From contig JALHLM010000232.1 in assembly GCA_022844585.1 (NCBI GenBank), forward strand, positions 1 through 9,034: a stretch of DNA of 9,034 bases, read 5' to 3'. Position numbers and translations under genes: made by a program. The stretch's first letter is position 1; every line of letters begins with the position of its first letter. The notes beneath the pieces are model-generated. The model did not search any database. It had not been told where the DNA came from and saw only the letters and a program-made list of their open reading frames with translations. This DNA comes from Pirellulales bacterium. GTDB lineage: Bacteria > Planctomycetota > Planctomycetia > Pirellulales > JALHLM01. Shown piece by piece: positions 1-6,485 of the stretch.

Positions 1-87
1 AGCGAGGGGGAGTGGACGCTGGATTTCAGCGCGATGTGGCGCTGAGGTGGTGCGTCGTCTCCCCCTCGCTGGCGCTTCGGGTTGGTG
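1..87. repeat. Palindromic repeat, copy 1 (left arm cut by the window edge)
   Basis: This stretch matches 4481-4567 in the same orientation at about 76 of 87 positions by hand alignment. The arms 1-19 and 52-70 fold back on each other with two unpaired positions (13/58 and 14/57). Inside them sits a 7-bp hairpin, 26-32 with 39-45. The outer left arm, which in the other copy reads CACCAACCCG, would lie before the window. The outer right arm is present at 71-87. It ends 20 bp before the -35 box of the next gene, so it fills the upstream intergenic space. No coding potential is seen in it. Confidence 0.85.
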
Positions 88-106
88 TGATGGCTCCGGT
101 GCGCCG

Positions 107-136
107 TTGACCCGTTTGGAATTTCGTTCGTACAAT
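107..136 (+). promoter_or_regulatory. Sigma70-like promoter of the dsbD-type gene
   Basis: TTGACC at 107-112 and TACAAT at 131-136 each match the sigma70 consensus at five of six bases and are separated by 18 bp. Transcription would start near 143. This is downstream of the GTG at 139, the longest possible start of the following reading frame, so that GTG could not be translated from this promoter. The call rests on consensus matching only; planctomycete promoters are poorly characterised. Confidence 0.6.
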
Positions 137-171
137 AAGTGAATTCACCGCAACAGCTTACAACGGAGTGG

Positions 172-2811
172 ATGCCCACCATGCCCGTTTGCTTTTTTGG
201 TCGCCAGCGCTTCGTTCGAGCGCCGTGGTTGGTATTGCTCGTGTTGCTCTCGCTTGTTGCTCCGGCGGCGGCGCAGATCAATGCGTTAGACGCATTACTC
301 GACGGCGGGCGCAGCGAACCGGGCGAGAAGCTGACGGTGAGCGCGCAGTTCGCGCCTGGGGCGAACGGTCAGCCGGCGACGCTGTTTGTCGTTGCGGAGT
401 TGCAGCCCGGCTGGCATACGTACTCGATCACGCAGCCGAAAGGCGGGCCAATTCGCACCGCGATTAAGCTCAACGAATCGGGCGAATACAAGATTGCAGG
501 TGATTTTGCGGTTGACCCCGCGGCGGAATCCCGATCCGAGCCGCTATTCGGGGGCATCAACGTCGAGGAACACCACGACAAGGTCGTGTGGTACGCGCCG
601 ATCACTTTCACGCCTGACGTCGATTTGAAGAACGTCGTCGTCAAAGGTTCCGTCCGCGCGCAGTTATGCGACGCAGGTAGTTGTTTGCCGCCGAAGAATT
701 TTGCGTTCGAAGCGCGAATTGGCGACATGATCGCGGTGAGCGGTGCTCCTTCGGACGCGCAGGAGCCCAAGCCGCTGCGTTCCGCCGCGGCGCAAGCGCC
801 GACCATTGAAGCGTTGCCCCCACAATTGGAAGAAACGCCGGACGATTATCGTGCGTCGGGCAGCCATGTCGTGTGGCGTGGGCGGATTGAACCGTCGATT
901 GCCGCGCCTGGCGACGTCGTGAAGGTACATGTCACCGCCGTGCCGGTGGAGAGTTATCATCTCTACGCCTACGCGGCGAAAGATCCGCGCACGCCGCAAG
1001 CGAGTAAGCCGACGTTGGTGCTGTTGACCGATCACCCGGAATGGACGCTTGCCGGTCCGGGCGCGAGCGCCGAGCCGGTTGAGAAAGCGAGCGAGACGAG
1101 CGCTTCGCCGGAGAAGTACTATGAAGAGCCGATTGCCTGGACGTTTCAACTCACGGTGCCCGCCGACGCGCCGCTTGGCAAGCTGAGCCTGACCGGCATG
1201 GTCGGCTATCAGGCCTGCCTCGGCGGCGACAACGGCGTCTGCGATTTTCCGTTGGCGGCGCAGTTTAATGGCATGTTTGAGGTTGCTGCCGCCGCCGGAA
1301 CAGACGTCGCCCCGTTGCGATTCACTAAGGGCCGTTCGTACACGGAAGTTGCCAAATTGGCGGACGGCGATAGCGAAGCGGAAACAGCGCCGCCTGCTCC
1401 GGCATCGCGGCAAGCACCGAGCGAAAGCGCTGTGCCGATGACGACGCTGGGCGAAGCCGCGAGCTTGCCGTTTTGGTCGGCGATTGGGTTCGGTTTCCTC
1501 GGCGGGTTGCTGTTGAACTTGATGCCGTGCGTGTTGCCGGTGATTGGGCTCAAGGTGCTGGCGTTCGTGCAACAGGCGGGCAAAGACCGCGGTCACGTGT
1601 TCGCACTGAATGCCGTCTATTCGCTGGGCATTCTCTCGGTGTTCGCGTTGCTGGCCGGTTTGGCGAGCCTGGCCGGCTTCGGCTGGGGACAGCAATTCAG
1701 CTACGCCAGCTTCAACATCGTGATGACGGCCGTGATCTTTGTCATGGCGTTGAGTTTTCTCGGCGTATGGGAAATCCCGATTCCTGGCTTCGTCGGCGGT
1801 AGCACCGCGAATTCGCTGGCGCGCAAGGAAGGCTGGTCCGGCACCTTCTTCAAGGGCGTGTTGACGACGATTCTCGCCACGCCTTGTAGCGGACCCGGGC
1901 TAGGAACCGCGCTCGCTTGGACGACCGGCAAACCGACGTTGCATGTATTCGGCGTGTTCCTCAGCATGGGCCTGGGGATGGCCAGTCCATACTTGCTGAT
2001 CGGCGCGTTTCCGTCGCTGCTGCGGTTCCTGCCGAAGCCCGGCGCTTGGATGGATACGTTCAAGCACATCATGGGCTTCGTCCTGGTTGGCACCGTGGCG
2101 TACATGCTCACGTTGTTGAGCCCGCCGCTGGTGATTCCGACCGTGACGTTGCTGTTCGGCCTTTGGGCCGCTTGCTGGTGGATCGGCCGCGTGCCGTATA
2201 CGGCGACGCTCGGTGAGAAGCTGAAGACCTGGGCGCAAGCCGCGGCGTTCTCGGCCGCGATCTTTATCGTGTCGTTCGTCGGCTGGGCGAAGTGGACGCC
2301 GGAAGTTGTGTCTTTCGTGGGCATCAAGGAACTGATGTTGGAGCGCGAGGACGAGGATTTTCGCTTGAAGCTCGCGCGAGACGGGGGTACTTTGGAGATT
2401 CGTCTCGTCGAAGACGCCAGCGCGGCGATTCCCTGGAATCCCTACACGGAGAAGACACTGGCGGAACTGACTTCGCAGGGCCGGCCGGTGATGATCGATT
2501 TCACCGCCGATTGGTGCCAGACCTGCAAAGCGATGGAGAAATTCGTTCTCAATACCACAGCCGTCCGTGAGAAGCTCAAAGAGCTGGGCGTGGTGCCGTT
2601 GCAGGCGGACATGTCCGAATTCCCGCCGGAGCCAAGTGAGTGGCTCAACAAATACGCCGGCACCGAGCAAATCCCCGTCGTGGCGATTTACGCCCCGGGG
2701 CAGACCACGCCCGCCAAGGTGTTCGTCGGCGGCTGCACGCAGTCGCAGGTGCTGGAGGAGTTGAACCGGCTGACGCCAGTGGAACAACGCACCGCGGCGC
2801 TGCCGCAGTAA
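172..2811 (+). CDS. dsbD: DsbD/ScsB-family membrane thiol:disulfide interchange protein
   Basis: This inner-membrane protein should pass electrons from cytoplasmic thioredoxin to periplasmic disulfide partners. Numbering is from the ATG at 172 (879 aa). A signal peptide covers residues 1-34, with cleavage at APAAA|Q. Next come two DsbD-alpha-like periplasmic regions, each with a cysteine pair: C166/C171 in QLCDAGSCLPP and C349/C357 in YQACLGGDNGVCDF. A membrane domain of about eight helices (roughly 430-710) carries the paired redox cysteines C453 (NLMPCVLPV) and C572 (ATPCSGPG). The C-terminal thioredoxin domain has C782-Q-T-C785 in DWCQTCK and a likely cis-proline in EQIPV. The frame is open from a GTG at 139, but the promoter places the mRNA start after it. 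ATG 172 has GGAG at 165-168, only 3 bases away; ATG 181 is the alternative. The gene is transcribed alone and ends at a terminator. The family call is firm; DsbD versus ScsB, and the physiological partner, are not settled. Confidence 0.93.
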   Translation: MPTMPVCFFGRQRFVRAPWLVLLVLLSLVAPAAAQINALDALLDGGRSEPGEKLTVSAQFAPGANGQPATLFVVAELQPGWHTYSITQPKGGPIRTAIKLNESGEYKIAGDFAVDPAAESRSEPLFGGINVEEHHDKVVWYAPITFTPDVDLKNVVVKGSVRAQLCDAGSCLPPKNFAFEARIGDMIAVSGAPSDAQEPKPLRSAAAQAPTIEALPPQLEETPDDYRASGSHVVWRGRIEPSIAAPGDVVKVHVTAVPVESYHLYAYAAKDPRTPQASKPTLVLLTDHPEWTLAGPGASAEPVEKASETSASPEKYYEEPIAWTFQLTVPADAPLGKLSLTGMVGYQACLGGDNGVCDFPLAAQFNGMFEVAAAAGTDVAPLRFTKGRSYTEVAKLADGDSEAETAPPAPASRQAPSESAVPMTTLGEAASLPFWSAIGFGFLGGLLLNLMPCVLPVIGLKVLAFVQQAGKDRGHVFALNAVYSLGILSVFALLAGLASLAGFGWGQQFSYASFNIVMTAVIFVMALSFLGVWEIPIPGFVGGSTANSLARKEGWSGTFFKGVLTTILATPCSGPGLGTALAWTTGKPTLHVFGVFLSMGLGMASPYLLIGAFPSLLRFLPKPGAWMDTFKHIMGFVLVGTVAYMLTLLSPPLVIPTVTLLFGLWAACWWIGRVPYTATLGEKLKTWAQAAAFSAAIFIVSFVGWAKWTPEVVSFVGIKELMLEREDEDFRLKLARDGGTLEIRLVEDASAAIPWNPYTEKTLAELTSQGRPVMIDFTADWCQTCKAMEKFVLNTTAVREKLKELGVVPLQADMSEFPPEPSEWLNKYAGTEQIPVVAIYAPGQTTPAKVFVGGCTQSQVLEELNRLTPVEQRTAALPQ

Positions 2812-2836
2812 CGCCGATAGCCGCGCTATTCGCGAT

Positions 2837-2904
2837 AAGCCCAGGGAAGGCCTACTTTAACCGTTTCCAATGGAACGGTTTACGGGGCCTTCCCTGGGCT
2901 TTTT
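2837..2904 (+). terminator. Strong intrinsic terminator after the dsbD-type gene
   Basis: A perfect 16-bp stem (2837-2852 with 2886-2901, containing GCCCAGGGAAGGCC) is followed by five T residues (2900-2904). The space inside the stem holds a second hairpin (2859-2868 with 2872-2880, AACCGTT side, one bulged T), so the RNA would form a tall two-tier stem. It starts 25 bp after the stop codon and separates this gene from the next promoter. Confidence 0.85.
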
Positions 2905-2974
2905 CTGCATCAACTGTGCATTAAAGCCGTGTGGCCGGCTTTCGATGTTCCAATCCGAACGTCCACATCGAAAC

Positions 2975-3003
2975 TTGACATCCCCCCCGGAAACGCATAA
3001 AAC
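2975..3003 (+). promoter_or_regulatory. Sigma70-like promoter of the DUF1501 gene
   Basis: A perfect -35 TTGACA (2975-2980) is separated by 17 bp from TAAAAC (2998-3003), which matches the -10 consensus at four of six bases. Transcription would start near 3010, giving a leader of about 70 bases. Its position between the upstream terminator and the start codon supports independent transcription of the DUF1501 gene. Confidence 0.55.
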
Positions 3004-3067
3004 AGGGTTGATGTCAGCTCGTGGCGTTCGCGCCGCGCGGATCCTCCCCGTCCGTTCGTCCCGCCTT

Positions 3068-3075
3068 AGGAGGAG
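3068..3075 (+). promoter_or_regulatory. Ribosome binding site of the DUF1501 gene
   Basis: AGGAGGAG lies six bases before the ATG at 3082. It is the strongest Shine-Dalgarno in the window and fixes the start of this gene. The other genes here have weak or badly spaced sites, so this one is probably translated more efficiently. Confidence 0.85.
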
Positions 3076-3081
3076 AAACCG

Positions 3082-4434
3082 ATGCTCACGCTGTTCGGCA
3101 ACCGCCGCCACCGTTTTTGCGATGGCGTTTCGCGACGTGAATTCATGCGGATCGGCGCGCTTGGCTTTGGCGCCAGCATGCTCACGCTGCCGGACATCCT
3201 GAGGGCGGAAACCGCGGCGGGCAAGCCGGCGCCTTCGTCCCACAAGGCCGTGATCAACGTGTTCCTCGGCGGCGGGCCGCCGCACCAGGACATGTGGGAA
3301 ATCAAGACCGACGCCCCGTCAGAAATCCGCGGCGAGTTCAAGCCGATCGCCACGAACGTGCCCGGCATCGAGATTTGCGAAGTTTTCCCGCGCCTGGCCC
3401 AGATGATGGACAAGTGCGCGGTGATTCGCTCGGTCGTCGGCGCGGAGGACCGCCACGACGCCTATCAGTGCTACACCGGCTGGCGCTTTAACGAATTGCG
3501 CGTGCTCGGCGGACACCCGTCGATCGGGGCCGCGGTGTCGCGCCTGCAAGGTCCGGTCGATCTCTCCGTACCACCGTTTGTTGGCTTGGCCGCGAAGACG
3601 AGTCATGTTCCCTGGAGCGATACCGGGACACCGGGTTTCTTGAGCGGCGCGTATGGCGCGTTCAAGCCCGACGGGCCGGGCATGGCCAATATGCGGTTGG
3701 GCGAGATTCCGCTGGAGCGATTGAAAGATCGCCGCTCCCTCTTGGCCGGTTTCGATCGCCTGCGCCGCGACGCTGACGCCACGGGGCAAATGGCCGGGAT
3801 GGACGCCTTTGGGCAACGCGCGCTCGACGTGCTGTCGTCGAGCAAACTGGTGGACGCCCTCGATCTTTCGAAAGAAGACCCGAAGATCGTCGAGCGCTAC
3901 GGCGACGGCAAGCCTTACAACTATCAATACGACGGCGCGCCGACTTGCAATGATCACCTGTTGATCGCGCGGCGGTTGGTGCAGGCCGGCGTGCGCTGCG
4001 TGACGCTGAGTTACGGTCGCTGGGACAGCCACGGCGCGAACTTCGATCTCGTCCGCGATCACGGCGGCAAGCTCGACCAGGGGTTGAGCGCGCTGATTGA
4101 GGATCTCGAAGTCCACGGCATGTTGGACGACGTGACGGTGATCGCCTGGGGCGAATTCGGCCGCACGCCGCGGATCAACGCCCAGGCGGGGCGAGATCAC
4201 TGGTCGCAAGTGAGCTGCGCCCTGATGGCGGGCGGCGGCATGAAAACCGGCCAGGCGATCGGCGAAACGAATCGCCTCGGCGAATACGCCAAGGTCCGCC
4301 CGGTGCATGTCCAGGAAATCCTGGCGACGCTTTACCACAACCTCGGCATCGACCCCACGACGACGACGATCGTCGACCCGACCGGCCGTCCGCAGTACCT
4401 GGTGGAACGCGGGCCGTTGGTGGAGTTGGTGTAG
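3082..4434 (+). CDS. DUF1501 family protein, Tat-exported
   Basis: This 450-aa protein belongs to DUF1501, a family abundant in Planctomycetota and related in fold to the alkaline phosphatase/sulfatase superfamily. Its biochemical activity is not established. A twin-arginine signal (SRREFM, residues 17-22, then a hydrophobic stretch ending about residue 42 at LRAE) predicts folded export by Tat. The residues most likely to bind metal or lie in the active site are H68 and D70 in GGGPPHQDMW, D315 and H317 in GRWDSHG, E358 in WGEFGRTP and D372/H373 in GRDHW. Length is normal for the family, and the start is fixed by AGGAGGAG. In planctomycetes such genes often follow a DUF1549/DUF1553 (cytochrome-associated) partner. 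None is present here, and the gene has its own promoter. It ends with tandem TAG codons and converges on the next gene. Confidence 0.93.
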   Translation: MLTLFGNRRHRFCDGVSRREFMRIGALGFGASMLTLPDILRAETAAGKPAPSSHKAVINVFLGGGPPHQDMWEIKTDAPSEIRGEFKPIATNVPGIEICEVFPRLAQMMDKCAVIRSVVGAEDRHDAYQCYTGWRFNELRVLGGHPSIGAAVSRLQGPVDLSVPPFVGLAAKTSHVPWSDTGTPGFLSGAYGAFKPDGPGMANMRLGEIPLERLKDRRSLLAGFDRLRRDADATGQMAGMDAFGQRALDVLSSSKLVDALDLSKEDPKIVERYGDGKPYNYQYDGAPTCNDHLLIARRLVQAGVRCVTLSYGRWDSHGANFDLVRDHGGKLDQGLSALIEDLEVHGMLDDVTVIAWGEFGRTPRINAQAGRDHWSQVSCALMAGGGMKTGQAIGETNRLGEYAKVRPVHVQEILATLYHNLGIDPTTTTIVDPTGRPQYLVERGPLVELV

Positions 4435-4463
4435 TAGGCATGATCAGCGCGTGGGATCAACCA

Positions 4464-4567
4464 CACCAACCCGCAGCGCAAGCGAGGGGGAGTTGGCGTT
4501 GATTCTCAGCGCGATATGGCGCTGAAGTGGTGCGTCAACTCCCCCTCGCTTGCGCTTCGGGTTGGTG
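4464..4567. repeat. Palindromic repeat, copy 2 (complete, 104 bp)
   Basis: The element is symmetrical about position 4515.5. The outer stem pairs 4464-4499 with 4532-4567 over 36 positions with one mismatch (4474/4557) and two G-T pairs. After a 6-by-6 internal loop, the inner hairpin 4506-4512 pairs with 4519-4525 around a GATATG loop. A further short match (GGATC at 4454-4458, GATCC at 4570-4574) may extend it. It occupies most of the gap between two convergent genes and could end transcription from both sides or stabilise both mRNA 3' ends. There is no T-run on either strand, so it is not a standard intrinsic terminator. The copy at 1-87 shows that it is a dispersed repeat. Confidence 0.9.
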
Positions 4568-4589
4568 AAGATCCTTACCTCGCGTCGTT

Positions 4590-5708
4590 TTAGCGCGATT
4601 CCGCCACCAGGTACTCTTTCACGAAATCCTCGTCCAGCGTCACCCCGAGGCCGGGGCCTTCGGGGATGGTGATCCAGCCGTCGATGGCTTGGATTTTTTC
4701 GTGGGTCAGGTTGTGGCGCAGCGGCGAGTCTTCCACGCAGTCTTCATAGAGGAAGGCGTCTTTGCAGGTGCTGAGCCAGTGCAGGCTGGCGGCGCCGGTG
4801 ATCGGGCTGGTGTAGCAGTGGTTGCAGAGCCGGGCGCCGAGTTCTTCGACGCGTTGGCGGATGTAGCTGGCGTCGGTGAAGCCGCAGCGGGAGAGATCGA
4901 CCTGGTAGACGTCGAGGGCGTTGCGGTCGATGAGCTGCCGAAAACCGTCGCGGCCACATTCGGCTTCGCCGGCGGCGATCGGCACCGGCGAACGATCGCG
5001 CAGCCAGGCGTAACCGTCGTAGTTCGAGGGTTGCAGCGGTTCTTCGAGCCAACCGATGCCGAAATCGGCGAAGGCCTTCGCGCGTTGCAGCGCGGTACGC
5101 GTGTCGAAGACGAGTCCGGCGTCGATCAGCACGGTGCCGTCACCGACTCCTTCGCGGGCGCCGCGGACGAGGTCGATATCCAACTGCTCGGATTGTCCCA
5201 TCGGCTCCCAACCGAACTTCACGGCCTGGTAGCCATAGTCGCGCCAGCGCTTGCCGATCTCGGCGGTTTCGCGGCCGTTCTTGCCGAAGAGTATCGATGC
5301 GTAGGCCTTGATGCGCGCGTGATGTCTGCCGCCGAGCAGGCAATGAATCGGCTGGCCGAACTTCTTGCCTTTCAAGTCCCAGAGCGCCATGTCGATGGCG
5401 CTCATCGCGGCGATGGTCACTGAGGTGCGGCCGTAGTACATCGTGGCGCGGTACATCTTCTGCCAAATGCGTTCGTGTTCCAGCGCATTTTCGCCAAGCA
5501 GAACATGCCGCAGCCCGCTGGCGATGTTGTGGCTGAACGGGGCGTCGATGATGGCCTTGACCACCTCCGGCGAGGCGTCGGCTTCGCCGATACCTTCCAG
5601 CCCATCGTCGGTGCGCACGCGCACCAGCACGGCGTCCTGGCTGCTGGCGGTCTTGGCTTCGACGTTCTTGACGCGAAGAATCTGGCAAACGATTTCAACA
5701 ATACGCAT
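4590..5708 (-). CDS. Mandelate racemase/enolase-superfamily enzyme, probable sugar-acid dehydratase
   Basis: This 372-aa cytosolic enzyme has the superfamily's usual length and layout: a capping domain (about 1-125) and then a metal-dependent barrel. Superfamily members abstract the proton next to a carboxylate with help from Mg2+; many in the mandelate racemase subgroup dehydrate sugar acids. Visible motifs are K164 (QAVKFGWEP), D196 (LIDAG), E222/E223 (WLEEP) and E248 (AAGEAE) as probable metal ligands, then D271 (YQVDLS) with H297 (CNHCY) as the typical Asp-His dyad, and E322 (LYEDC) in the last strand. The second lysine of the usual KxK motif is replaced by glycine, and the usual Asn after the first metal Asp is also glycine. 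The start is supported by GAGG at 5713-5716, four bases away. The substrate cannot be named from sequence. The gene is convergent with the DUF1501 gene, with no shared operon. Confidence 0.9.
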   Translation of the reverse strand: MRIVEIVCQILRVKNVEAKTASSQDAVLVRVRTDDGLEGIGEADASPEVVKAIIDAPFSHNIASGLRHVLLGENALEHERIWQKMYRATMYYGRTSVTIAAMSAIDMALWDLKGKKFGQPIHCLLGGRHHARIKAYASILFGKNGRETAEIGKRWRDYGYQAVKFGWEPMGQSEQLDIDLVRGAREGVGDGTVLIDAGLVFDTRTALQRAKAFADFGIGWLEEPLQPSNYDGYAWLRDRSPVPIAAGEAECGRDGFRQLIDRNALDVYQVDLSRCGFTDASYIRQRVEELGARLCNHCYTSPITGAASLHWLSTCKDAFLYEDCVEDSPLRHNLTHEKIQAIDGWITIPEGPGLGVTLDEDFVKEYLVAESR

Positions 5709-5762
5709 GGGGCCTCGGCCGGCGAATGTGAGACGCTGGGGGTGGACGACGCAATTCAGCTT

Positions 5763-5985
5763 TTCACCACGGAGAGCACGGAGGACACGGAGGGAGGAAC
5801 ATTTTGAACCGCGGAGACGCTGAGACGCAGAGGAAGAACGAGGTGGAAGAGAGGGAGTTTGAAGTCCTCAGTGCTCCGTTTTCAGTGTTTCGATAGCTTC
5901 GCTCATCACTCATCCCAATCCTCTACGTCTCCGCTGTTCAAAACAAATCTTCACTCTCCGTGTCCTCCGTGCTCTCCGTGGTGAA
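5763..5985. repeat. Foldback element with perfect 30-bp terminal inverted repeats
   Basis: The ends 5763-5792 and 5956-5985 are exact inverse complements (outer sequence TTCACCACGGAGAGCACGG). A second pair of arms lies inside: 5802-5833 against 5920-5943, sharing TTTTGAAC and GCGGAGACG. Here the left arm carries an extra GAGACGC-like unit that the right arm lacks. The centre (5834-5919) shows no clear structure or reading frame. TTCACCACGGAG-type sequences are, from general knowledge, widespread dispersed repeats in planctomycetes and some other environmental bacteria. No target-site duplication is obvious at the borders, and no transposase is present. It could be a non-autonomous mobile element or a structured RNA; the sequence alone does not decide. 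Confidence 0.85.
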
Positions 5986-6445
5986 TAACTTGCGAGCACG
6001 GAGCTAGCATAGCGAACCTTGGTTCCGAGTTCCAAACCTTGGTCGCGTGGCTCACGGAAAGAAACCGGAGCTTCCGCCGGACCGAACGCGGCGGGTGGAA
6101 AGGAACGTCGCGCTAGCGGCCGCCGTGTGTGTCGGCTTGGCGGCCGGCACCCGCTTCGCGCGCGTCCAGGTCTCCCCCGGGAGGTCGCTCGATCGCCGCG
6201 GCTCCTGCACTTTTTGCCTTGGCCGACTAGCCTTCCCCCGTGACGGTCGTTGACGTGCGATGCCAACGGAATGGCGAGGCGCACTGCAACACAGAAAAAC
6301 CGTCACAACCGGATCATCGGCGTACCAGTCGCCCAACTTGACTGAGCAACGGACGGTTGAAACTGCCTCCCTCTGCAAGGTGGTGAAACATTCGCCAGAA
6401 AGTGCAAAAAATCTACTGCAACTACTCTTTATGGGGGATTCGTGC
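5986..6445. other. Gene-free stretch upstream of the kinase gene
   Basis: I find no credible gene here. Short open frames on both strands have arginine- and proline-rich, low-complexity translations typical of GC-rich noncoding DNA. The 9-base word AACCTTGGT occurs twice (6015-6023 and 6035-6043), which may be the remnant of a short repeat. The last 200 bases (about 6250-6445) are visibly less GC-rich than the genes, as expected for a regulatory region. TTGACG (6250-6255) and TTGACT (6338-6343) look like -35 boxes but have no matching -10 at the right distance. Confidence 0.6.
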
Positions 6446-6454
6446 TGCTATGAT
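6446..6454 (+). promoter_or_regulatory. Possible extended -10 promoter of the kinase-regulator operon
   Basis: TGCTATGAT fits the extended -10 consensus TGnTATAAT at all but one base. No good -35 box lies 16-18 bp upstream, which extended -10 promoters can do without. Transcription would start near 6461, only about 25 bases before the kinase start codon at 6486. The element is short enough to occur by chance. Confidence 0.4.
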
Positions 6455-6485
6455 ATCTAGGTAGAGGGAGCAGCTAACCCGCCAA

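Noticed and set aside
664..1695. 343-codon open frame antisense to the dsbD-type gene
   Set aside because: Its translation is rich in Arg, Gln and His with no recognisable domain, as expected opposite a GC-rich gene; the + strand frame has clear DsbD motifs.
1900..2787. 295-codon open frame antisense to the end of the dsbD-type gene
   Set aside because: Arg/His/Gln-rich shadow of the membrane and thioredoxin regions, with no motif or ribosome site.
3319..4338. 339-codon open frame antisense to the DUF1501 gene
   Set aside because: Shadow of a GC-rich gene; the translation shows no domain, and the sense frame is a clear family member with a strong ribosome site.
4689..5423. 244-codon + strand frame opposite the enolase-superfamily gene
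   Set aside because: Low-complexity Val/Ala/Gly-rich translation; the - strand frame carries all the catalytic motifs.
5709..5760. Promoter for the enolase-superfamily gene on the - strand
   Set aside because: The best pair (TTGCGT, 17 bp, TCACAT) matches the consensus too poorly to call.
5763..5833. GGAG/ACGG-rich short repeats as a possible CRISPR array
   Set aside because: There are no regularly spaced identical repeats with unique spacers; the pattern is two nested inverted-repeat arms.
6019..6253. Two overlapping short + strand frames (about 70 codons)
   Set aside because: No ribosome site, biased composition and no similarity I recognise; probably chance openings in GC-rich DNA.
5910..6284. 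124-codon - strand frame in the intergenic region
   Set aside because: Its C-terminal part is the translated foldback repeat (SPRRARRTRR-like, common in false gene calls) and the rest is low complexity.
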